Positions 56,849-64,000 of a stretch of DNA of 64,000 bases are shown here, piece by piece. This stretch comes from Melioribacteraceae bacterium 4301-Me. Its GTDB lineage: Bacteria; Bacteroidota; Ignavibacteria; Ignavibacteriales; Melioribacteraceae. Under the pieces are notes generated by a model that saw only the letters and a program-made list of their open reading frames with translations, was not told the DNA's origin and searched no databases. Location: positions 434,001 to 498,000 of the forward strand of contig JBGORM010000001.1 in assembly GCA_041538185.1 (NCBI GenBank), read 5' to 3'. Both the position numbers and the translations under genes were made by a program. Every line of letters begins with the position of its first letter. The first letter of the stretch is position 1.

Positions 56849-58084
56849 ATGCAAAATTTTCTTATAGAACTAAAGGAACTTTTACTAATTGCATTAAGGG
56901 CAATTAGAGTTAATAAAATGCGCTCTGTTCTAACTACTCTTGGAATAATAATTGGAATAGTTGCGGTTACTACAATGTCAACAGCAATAGTTGGACTTCG
57001 TGAGGCTTTTATCAATTCGATCTCCTCACTCGGTAGTGATGTTTTGTATGTCGATAAATTTCCGTGGTTTATGAGTGGGAATTGGTATTTACTTCGCAAC
57101 AGGAAAGATATAACATACGATCAGTACGAAAAATTAAGACAGATTTTTACTGATTACGAAGCTATGGCACCTAACAAAAGGAGCTTTGGAGTAAATGTTA
57201 AATATGAAGGTAAATCTGTTACCTCTACTTTAGTAACTGGAACTACAGAAGAATATTCCAGAACGAGCAATATTGTCCCCGAAGATGGAAGATTTTTTAC
57301 AGAGTTTGAATCAAAAGCTGGCAGAAAGGTTTGTTTAATTGGCAAAGATATTAAGGATGCATTGTTTCCCAATATTTCGGCAGTAAATAAAATCATTAAG
57401 ATAAACAACACACCTTTTAAGGTTGTTGGTGTGATAGAAAAGCAGGGCAGCGGCTTCTTGGGTATGTTTAGTATGGATGGACAAATTATTATGCCGCTTA
57501 AAGCTTTTGAGTCAATTATTGGAGAAGCTCGTAATAGAATGAGAATTGATATAAAAGTCAAAGATATTTCTAGAATTGAAGATGTAAAAGAAGAAATTAT
57601 TGCTGCAATGAGGACTATACGCAAAGTTCCTCCTGGTAAACCTGATGATTTTGCAGTGAATCAGCAAGAGGCAATAAAAGATATGTATGATAAAACTGTT
57701 GGTGTTATTGCATTAGCGGGGATTGCAATTACTGCATTGTCCTTGTTCGTTGGTGCTATTGGTATTATGAACATTATGTTTGTATCGGTCACCGAAAGAA
57801 CTAAAGAAATTGGTATTAGAAAAGCAATTGGTGCAAGAAGAATTTCAATTTTATTACAATTTCTAATTGAAGCTGCAATTATATGTATGATTGGGGGCAT
57901 AATAGGTATACTAGTTTCTTTTCCATTAAGTTTGATTATCAATCAGTTTTTGCCCACTTCGATGCCAATTTACATTGTGATTTTAGCGCTTTTAATTTCT
58001 GCAACTGTAGGAATAATATCAGGTATGTTGCCTGCTATTAGAGCTTCAAAATTAGACCCAGTTGAATCTTTGAGGTACGAATGA
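56849..58084 (+). CDS. MacB-type FtsX permease C
   Basis: A 411-residue permease with NKMRSVLTTLGIIIGIVAVT, a periplasmic core, and TERTKEIGIRKAIGARRISI; it ends LDPVESLRYE. It closely parallels permease A (shared SSLGSD, the KFPWF/KWEWF region and NQFLPTSM/NQFLPTSV). It overlaps permease D by 4 bp (ATGA). No ATPase gene precedes it, so it presumably uses the ATPase at 52955 or one elsewhere. Confidence 0.92.
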   Translation: MQNFLIELKELLLIALRAIRVNKMRSVLTTLGIIIGIVAVTTMSTAIVGLREAFINSISSLGSDVLYVDKFPWFMSGNWYLLRNRKDITYDQYEKLRQIFTDYEAMAPNKRSFGVNVKYEGKSVTSTLVTGTTEEYSRTSNIVPEDGRFFTEFESKAGRKVCLIGKDIKDALFPNISAVNKIIKINNTPFKVVGVIEKQGSGFLGMFSMDGQIIMPLKAFESIIGEARNRMRIDIKVKDISRIEDVKEEIIAAMRTIRKVPPGKPDDFAVNQQEAIKDMYDKTVGVIALAGIAITALSLFVGAIGIMNIMFVSVTERTKEIGIRKAIGARRISILLQFLIEAAIICMIGGIIGILVSFPLSLIINQFLPTSMPIYIVILALLISATVGIISGMLPAIRASKLDPVESLRYE

Positions 58085-59313
58085 TAATCCAGATTTTTGA
58101 AAGCATTAAGCTCGCTTTGTCTTCTATTACGACAAATAAATTAAGATCAATTTTAACCTTGTTAGGCATAGCAATTGGCCTTTTTTCTATAATTATTGTT
58201 ATGACGGCAATTTCAGCAATTCAGCAAAATATTGAAGATGTTTTTAATTCAATTGGTACTAATAATTTTATAATACGTAAATATCCGGCACTTCAATTTG
58301 GTCCACACGACCACAATAAATATCGAAACAGAAAAAACCTAACGGTTGAAATAGGTCAAAAACTAAAAGAAATAACCACTCTTCCAAAGGCAATTGGTAT
58401 ATCGATGGGCAATGGTGGTAGAGTAGTTAAGTTTAATAATGAAAAAACTAATCCAGAAATTTATGTATGGGGTGCAAACGTTGATGAAGTATTAACCTAT
58501 GAATTAACCTTAAAAGAAGGCCGCACTCTTAGTAAAGCGGATGTGGATTATAATAAACCAGTGTGTGTAATTGGTTATGGTATATATGAAAAGTTTTTTC
58601 AAAAGATTGACCCAATTGGCAAGCAAATAAAAGTGGATAATTACAATTTTCAAATCATTGGTGTATATAACAAAAGAGGAAATGTATTGGGTCAGTCACA
58701 AGATAATTATGTTGTAATACCTTTGGGTGTTTTTCAAAAAGTTTATGGTGAACGCAGAACCACAGAATATACTGTGATGGCCAGAAACAAAGATTTATTG
58801 GAAGCAACCTTAGAAGAAGTTGTAGGTGCACTTAGAACACTTAGAAAAGTCCCTCCGGGTAAAGAAAATGACTTTGAAATTATTACAAATGAACAGCTTA
58901 TTGAACAATTTAACGATTTAACAAAGTATTTTAAACTTGGCGCCTTCGTTGTGGCAGTTATTGCGCTTATCGCCGCTGGCGTGGGAATTATGAACATCAT
59001 GCTGGTAAGCGTTACAGAAAGAACAAAAGAAATTGGAATTAGAAAAGCTATCGGCGCTACTAAACTTGCTATCAGATGGCAATTTATAGTAGAAGCTGTT
59101 GTTTTAAGTCAAGTTGGAGGTTTAATTGGAATTTTAGCTGGATTGATTGGTGGTAATTTTGTTGCTCTGTTATTAGGGGTAAATGTAATTGTCCCAGTTT
59201 TGTGGATTATTATTGGGCTGTTAGTTACTTCGTTTGTCGGCGTTTTATTTGGAGTTTATCCGGCAATTAAGGCTTCTAACCTTGACCCGATTGAGGCACT
59301 TAGATACGAGTAA
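58081..59313 (+). CDS. MacB-type FtsX permease D
   Basis: A 410-residue permease (NKLRSILTLLGIAIGLFSII; TERTKEIGIRKAIGATKLA; ending LDPIEALRYE). It parallels permease B, including the GQSQDNYVVIPL segment (GQSQDNFAITPL in B). Its start is coupled to permease C by an ATGA overlap. The C-D pair appears to be a copy of the A-B pair. Confidence 0.92.
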   Translation: MIIQIFESIKLALSSITTNKLRSILTLLGIAIGLFSIIIVMTAISAIQQNIEDVFNSIGTNNFIIRKYPALQFGPHDHNKYRNRKNLTVEIGQKLKEITTLPKAIGISMGNGGRVVKFNNEKTNPEIYVWGANVDEVLTYELTLKEGRTLSKADVDYNKPVCVIGYGIYEKFFQKIDPIGKQIKVDNYNFQIIGVYNKRGNVLGQSQDNYVVIPLGVFQKVYGERRTTEYTVMARNKDLLEATLEEVVGALRTLRKVPPGKENDFEIITNEQLIEQFNDLTKYFKLGAFVVAVIALIAAGVGIMNIMLVSVTERTKEIGIRKAIGATKLAIRWQFIVEAVVLSQVGGLIGILAGLIGGNFVALLLGVNVIVPVLWIIIGLLVTSFVGVLFGVYPAIKASNLDPIEALRYE

Positions 59314-59595
59314 TTTTAAGTGCATTGTATCTTCTAAGTTGAAAGTTTACTTTAGTCGTGTATCTATAAATAACCTTAGATTAATTTTGAAATAACAAAT
59401 TGTAACTTATAGCTGATTAACTTTGTCGATGAAAAATGAGACTCGTTTCATTCAATTTTCTTCTTAACAGAGATTAAAAAATTACCATTTTATTAATTAG
59501 ATATAGACGATTTCTCAGTTAATTAATGTTAAGGAACATACAATCCTATTGAGCATATTGCTACTAATTTTAATTCAATAAACGCATACCTCAAT

Positions 59596-62500
59596 TTGAA
59601 AAATATTCTAAAAAGAATAGTTTTCTTTTTTCTTTTCTTATTTTCCCATCCATTGGTAGCTCAGAATAATTACTTGGTCTCAACTGTTACAGATACATTT
59701 AAGGTTTCTGAGAATAATTCATATAAAATTTCGTCTGTAAATATTATCCCTTTTAGTGAAACTGTAAGAGTAGGAAACAAGCCTCTAAGTCGTAATGAAT
59801 ATTTAATCTCATACTCAAAAGCTTTTTTCCAATTAATTAACAGTAAAAATTATTCTTTGAATGATACAATTTATATCACCTACAGCACTGTAAAAATTTC
59901 ATTAAGAACCACATACAACAGAAGAAAATTAATTATAAAGTATGATAAGAAGCTGAAAGACACTATTAAAACTGAAGAGTTAGGTTCGATAAATTTCTCA
60001 TCGGAGTCTATTTTCGGGAAAAACATTCAAAAAAGCGGTAGTTTAGTTAGAGGTATAACTATTGGGACAAATAACGATTTTACAATTAATAGTGGACTGA
60101 GATTACAACTTTCAGGAAAATTATCCGACGAAATTGAAGTAGTTGCTGCCCTAACAGATGAAAATACACCAATTCAGCCTGAAGGCAATACTGAAACATT
60201 AGAAGAGCTTGATAAAGTTTTTATAGAAATTAAACACAAAAATGCTGTTGGTACTTTTGGGGATTACACATTAACTGATAAACTAAGCGAGTTCTCACAG
60301 CTCAATAGAAAGCTGCAGGGCCTCAAGGCTGAATTTTTTTTCGGCAACAACGCGGGTGTAATTTCTTTTGCGAGTTCGCGTGGTAAGTTTGCTACAAATC
60401 AATTTTATGGTCAAGATGGAAATCAGGGTCCTTATAGACTTACAGGAGCCAATAATGAAAGAGATATTATTATAATTGCAGGTAGTGAACGCGTTTACTT
60501 AGACGGTGAAGAGTTGAAAAGAGGGGATAATAATGATTATGTGATTGATTATTCAAATTCTGAAATTAACTTTACACCAAAAAGAATAATTACCTCTGCA
60601 AGCAGAATTTCTGTTGACTTTGAATACACTGATAGAAAATTTCAAAGGAATTTTTTCGGCGCTAACTATTCAACTAAATTTTTGAACGATAAAATTAAAT
60701 TTGGCTTAAGTTATTATAGGGAGGCTGACGACCCAAATAGTCCTATAGATGTTTCATTAAACAGCGATCAATTAGAAATATTAAAAAAAGCAGGTGACGA
60801 TAGAAACAAAGCAATAGTTAGCGGAGTTTCTTTAGCACCACCGGATTCTTCAGGTAAAATTTTAGGTATTTATTCAAAGGTTGATACATTGATTAATAAT
60901 CAACCTTTTAGTTATTATGTATATAAACCAGGAAGTCCAGGCTCTATTTATAACGTTTCCTTTACTTATGTCGGTTTAGGAAACGGAGATTATTCAAAAG
61001 AAAGTATAGGCAATTTTAAATTTGTCGGCAAAAATTTGGGCTCGTATTTACCAGTAATTTTTCTGCCAATGCCGGAAATAAAACAACAAGCTACTTTCTT
61101 TATGTCTTCTGAAATTTTAAAGGATGTTTTTGCCAATGTAGAAATTTCAGGAAGTTCTTGGGATAAAAATAGATTTTCTAACATTGATGATAATGGGAAT
61201 TTTGGTTATGCACGCAAATTTTATTTAAATGTAGAACCTCGTGATGTGAATATTGGAAAAATTAATATTGGTAAAGTTGGGTTTAAGTATAATGAAAGAT
61301 TTCTGCAAGATAATTTCTCAGCATTGGACAGAATTAATGATGTTGAATTTAATCGCTATTACAATATTCCGACTTTAGCTTTGGGTAATCAAATTTTAAG
61401 AGAAATTTCTTTATCATTAATACCGATTAAACAAATCACATTTTTTTCCCAGTACGGTTATTTAAAACAAGGCGATACCTTTAGTTCTGATAGATATTTA
61501 ACTCAACTTTCAATTAATAATGAAAGCAAATATTCTGCTAACTACACTTTGGATTACGTTAAAAGTAAAAACACTGCAATAATTACTAAGTGGAACAGGC
61601 AAAATGGTGCGATCGAATATAATTTAGGCTTTGTTAAACCTAAGATTGATTTTTTATATGAAGACAAAGAGGAAACATTGCCTCAAAAACCCGATTCACT
61701 TATTCAATCGAGTTTAAATTACATTGAAATTGGGCCCGGAATATCAATAAATAAAATAAAAGGATTGAACTTTAACCTAAAGTATTCCTTCAGAAGAGAA
61801 TCTTTTCCACTAAACGGAATAATGAAAACTCAGTCAAACGCTTTTACACAGCAATATCAAGTTAGCTATAACGCATCAAAAGTATTTTCAACTTCTGTAA
61901 ATGTTGCTTTTAGGGATAAGAAAATTACCAGTGACTTTAAAAAGCATGGTTTAGTAAATAATCAAACTGTTCTTATTCTTTCGCAATCTAAGTTTAATTT
62001 TTGGCAAAATGCAATTAAAGGTGACCTTTATTATCAAGCATCAACTGAACAAACTTCAAAGCTTCAAAAAGTTTTTGTACGTGTTCAGCAGGGAACTGGC
62101 AATTACAAATATTTAGGTGATTTGAACAATAATGGAATAGCAGATGAAAACGAATTTGAACCAACGATATATGATGGTGATTATGTGTTAGTTACTTATC
62201 CAACAGACCAGCTTTATCCAGTAATGAATTTAAAATTAAATACAAGATGGAAAATTGAATTTGCTGATTTCTTCAAAGAAAAAAATTTTTGGGGGACTAT
62301 ATTCAACCCAATTTCTACTGAAACTTCATTTAGAATTGAAGAAAACAGTAATTTAACCGATACGAAGCAGATTTATTTATTAAATCTGTCAAAGTTCTTA
62401 AACGACTCAACTACCATTCAAGGGGTACAATATTTTCAGAATGACATAAATATTTTTAAAAACAAAAGTGATTTCTCTTTAAGGTTTCGCTATATTCAGC

Positions 62501-63066
62501 GTAAAAATTTGAATCAATATAGCACCGGCTTAGAAAGGGGATATTTTAACGAGAGAAGTCTTAGAATTAGATTTAATATGTTAAAAGAAATTAATAATCA
62601 AACAGATATAATTTTCCAGAATGATAACTTAATATCTCCGCCAGCAACAAACAGAGCTAGAGAAGTTAAAAGTGCAAATTTTGTTAGCGATTTCTCTTAT
62701 CGACCAATAAGTAATTTGGAATTTGGATTTAAAATAAGTGCTGGTCAAAGCCAAAATTATTACACGTCAATTCCAACCGTAATTAATAGTAATTCTTTGG
62801 CTTTAAGATTAACATGGTCATTAGCAAATTTAGGCAGAGTAAGAACTGAACTCCAGCGAACTGAATTGACAGCAAATTCTTCAAATGTGAATATCCCTTT
62901 TGAAATAACAAAAGGTAATGTTATTGGTAAAAATTATTTTTTGCAATTTAACTTCGATTACAATATTGCTAGTAATTTGTTACTTACCTTTTCTTATAAT
63001 GGACGTTTACAAGGAGATACAAAAATAATTCACACAATGCGTGCAGAAGCTAGGGCCTACTTTTAA
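59596..63066 (+). CDS. Large predicted outer-membrane surface protein
   Basis: A 1156-residue exported protein that starts with TTG (no ATG fits better) and a signal peptide (FFLFLFSHPLVAQ). The body is rich in alternating beta-strand pattern. It contains GSLVRGITIGTNNDFTINSG, LTDENTPIQPEGNTETLEE and GTFGDYTLTD, then a region with SERVYLDGEEL and INFTPKRIITSASRISVDFEY. The C-terminal half looks like amphipathic barrel strands and ends with an aromatic residue (RAEARAYF), typical of outer-membrane barrels. I recognise it as a family seen in Chlorobi/Ignavibacteria genomes but know no function. It follows the exporter genes after 282 bp. Confidence 0.65.
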   Translation: MKNILKRIVFFFLFLFSHPLVAQNNYLVSTVTDTFKVSENNSYKISSVNIIPFSETVRVGNKPLSRNEYLISYSKAFFQLINSKNYSLNDTIYITYSTVKISLRTTYNRRKLIIKYDKKLKDTIKTEELGSINFSSESIFGKNIQKSGSLVRGITIGTNNDFTINSGLRLQLSGKLSDEIEVVAALTDENTPIQPEGNTETLEELDKVFIEIKHKNAVGTFGDYTLTDKLSEFSQLNRKLQGLKAEFFFGNNAGVISFASSRGKFATNQFYGQDGNQGPYRLTGANNERDIIIIAGSERVYLDGEELKRGDNNDYVIDYSNSEINFTPKRIITSASRISVDFEYTDRKFQRNFFGANYSTKFLNDKIKFGLSYYREADDPNSPIDVSLNSDQLEILKKAGDDRNKAIVSGVSLAPPDSSGKILGIYSKVDTLINNQPFSYYVYKPGSPGSIYNVSFTYVGLGNGDYSKESIGNFKFVGKNLGSYLPVIFLPMPEIKQQATFFMSSEILKDVFANVEISGSSWDKNRFSNIDDNGNFGYARKFYLNVEPRDVNIGKINIGKVGFKYNERFLQDNFSALDRINDVEFNRYYNIPTLALGNQILREISLSLIPIKQITFFSQYGYLKQGDTFSSDRYLTQLSINNESKYSANYTLDYVKSKNTAIITKWNRQNGAIEYNLGFVKPKIDFLYEDKEETLPQKPDSLIQSSLNYIEIGPGISINKIKGLNFNLKYSFRRESFPLNGIMKTQSNAFTQQYQVSYNASKVFSTSVNVAFRDKKITSDFKKHGLVNNQTVLILSQSKFNFWQNAIKGDLYYQASTEQTSKLQKVFVRVQQGTGNYKYLGDLNNNGIADENEFEPTIYDGDYVLVTYPTDQLYPVMNLKLNTRWKIEFADFFKEKNFWGTIFNPISTETSFRIEENSNLTDTKQIYLLNLSKFLNDSTTIQGVQYFQNDINIFKNKSDFSLRFRYIQRKNLNQYSTGLERGYFNERSLRIRFNMLKEINNQTDIIFQNDNLISPPATNRAREVKSANFVSDFSYRPISNLEFGFKISAGQSQNYYTSIPTVINSNSLALRLTWSLANLGRVRTELQRTELTANSSNVNIPFEITKGNVIGKNYFLQFNFDYNIASNLLLTFSYNGRLQGDTKIIHTMRAEARAYF

Positions 63067-63090
63067 TTTATTAATAAAGGATTTTTTATA

Positions 63091-63552
63091 ATGAAGCTTG
63101 GTTCTAAAATTATCGAGGCACACATATTTAAACAAAGCAATTTTGATGTTGAATTCCTTTTACTTAAAAGGGCAAAAGATGTTGTTTACCCGAACCTTTG
63201 GCAGATGGTTACCGGTTCTATTAATCCTAACGAAAAAGCATACGAGGCAGCGCTTAGAGAAATCAAGGAAGAAACAAATTTAATCCCACGGAAATTTTGG
63301 GTAGTACCTAATATTAATTCGTATTATTCGCCAGAGGACGACCAAATAATTGAAATACCTGTATTTGCATGCTTAGTAGATAATTACTGCCAAGTAAAAA
63401 TTTCAAGCGAGCATGCAGAATATAAGTGGGCCAAAATTGAAGAGGCAATGAAACTATTGGCTTGGCCGGGGCAACGAAAATCGATTGAAATTATATACAG
63501 CTATATAACAAATGAAAAATCTTTTTTTGACTTGCTTGAAATTAAATTATGA
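63091..63552 (+). CDS. Nudix hydrolase (NudB-like)
   Basis: A 153-residue pyrophosphohydrolase. The Nudix box runs from GSINPNE to REIKEETNL and keeps the catalytic glutamates; the usual late glycine is asparagine. The layout (KRAKDVVYPNLWQMVTGSI; EHAEYKWAKIEEA) resembles dihydroneopterin-triphosphate pyrophosphatases, but Nudix substrates are hard to assign. It starts 24 bp after the outer-membrane protein stop with AAAGGA upstream. Confidence 0.85.
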   Translation: MKLGSKIIEAHIFKQSNFDVEFLLLKRAKDVVYPNLWQMVTGSINPNEKAYEAALREIKEETNLIPRKFWVVPNINSYYSPEDDQIIEIPVFACLVDNYCQVKISSEHAEYKWAKIEEAMKLLAWPGQRKSIEIIYSYITNEKSFFDLLEIKL

Positions 63553-63664
63553 AATGTTGACTTAAATGTAGCTTCTGTAATTTTGTAGTTTAATTTCCGT
63601 TTAGTTTTTCTTTATTATTAAGTGCTATTTAACGATTTTTGTAACAAAAATTAAAGGAATTAAA

Positions 63665-64000
63665 GTGTCTCTTTTAATAGTCGGTTCAATTGGTACAGAT
63701 GATATCGAAACACCATTTGACAGCATTAAAAATGCTTTGGGTGGCTCAACTACTTATATATCACTTGCTGCAAGTTATTTTACTGCTCCAATAAGCATTG
63801 TGGGGGTTGTAGGCGATGATTTTGATAAAGCCTTCATTAGAACTTTTGAGGAACATAATATTGATTTGGAAGGACTTCAGATTGTTCAAGGTGGTAAAAC
63901 ATTTCGTTACGGGTGCAAATATCAATATGATTTAAACGTGAGAGATACTTTGTATACTGATTTGAATGTATTTGAAAATTTTGATCCAGTTATTCCAGAA
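63665..64000 (+). CDS. PfkB-family sugar kinase (partial, runs off window)
   Basis: The first 112 codons of a ribokinase-fold kinase, open to the window edge. The start is GTG, with AAAGGAA 7 bp upstream. It reads SLLIVGSIGTDDIETPF, then ALGGSTTYISLAASYF, then ISIVGVVGDDF and HNIDLEGLQIV, the standard N-terminal PfkB pattern with the substrate-binding GG motif. The ATP-binding C-terminus lies outside the window, so the sugar or nucleoside substrate is unassigned. Confidence 0.85.
   Translation, partial: MSLLIVGSIGTDDIETPFDSIKNALGGSTTYISLAASYFTAPISIVGVVGDDFDKAFIRTFEEHNIDLEGLQIVQGGKTFRYGCKYQYDLNVRDTLYTDLNVFENFDPVIPE

Overview
The window looks like chromosome from a member of the Ignavibacteria (Bacteroidota/Chlorobi group). 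The DNA is AT-rich. Two secreted proteins end in the type IX secretion (T9SS) sorting signature with YPNPFNPTT, one more has a related tail, and there is a PorV/PorQ-family outer-membrane protein and a sensor kinase built on a 'two-component regulator' propeller. No plasmid, phage or CRISPR signature was seen. The placement is inferred from protein character, since there is no rRNA here.

Layout. 1-793 has no gene and is full of short repeats. 794-7513 (minus) is a five-gene murein-salvage operon: glycosyl-hydrolase-like GHL10 protein, BadF-type sugar kinase, AmpG-like permease, NlpC/P60 endopeptidase and Tat-targeted dipeptide epimerase. 7698-11529 (plus) is a propeller histidine kinase and its NarL/LuxR-type response regulator. 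12155-21040 (plus) is a secretion/uptake cluster: TonB-dependent receptor, a large secreted protein, a PorV-like protein, a TIG lipoprotein with a propeller, and a T9SS-sorted propeller. A second GHL10 protein with a T9SS tail follows. 24977-32001 holds a tandem glycosyltransferase, a fused FAD/Fe-S dehydrogenase, an alpha-oxoamine-synthase-like PLP enzyme and lysA. A PGRP-type amidase gene follows (32089-32842), broken by a 121-bp miniature transposable element. A PEGA lipoprotein and a 1-kb repeat-rich gap come next.

The minus-strand block 34355-42697 is gltX, a hybrid histidine kinase with three receiver domains and a degenerate kinase core, an S9 peptidase, clpP, tig and tRNA-Leu(UAG). 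The plus-strand block 43315-50163 is a Ser/Thr kinase fused to a Ycf48-like propeller, murA, a membrane metallopeptidase with TPRs, and a CCA-adding-type nucleotidyltransferase. 50277-59313 is a MacAB/TolC-type export locus with one ATPase and four FtsX-type permeases in two pairs. A large predicted outer-membrane protein, a Nudix hydrolase and the start of a PfkB sugar kinase close the window.

Themes. Cell-wall turnover recurs: the salvage operon, two GHL10 proteins, the broken amidase, murA, and lysA, which consumes the wall precursor diaminopimelate. Outer-membrane and surface export is the other theme. The most checkable novelties are the miniature element whose removal exactly repairs the amidase frame, the family of related dispersed repeats, the pseudokinase-like hybrid sensor (H to Q in the H-box), the periplasmic domain inserted in the AmpG-like permease, and the SusD-less TonB/PorV-like/T9SS locus.
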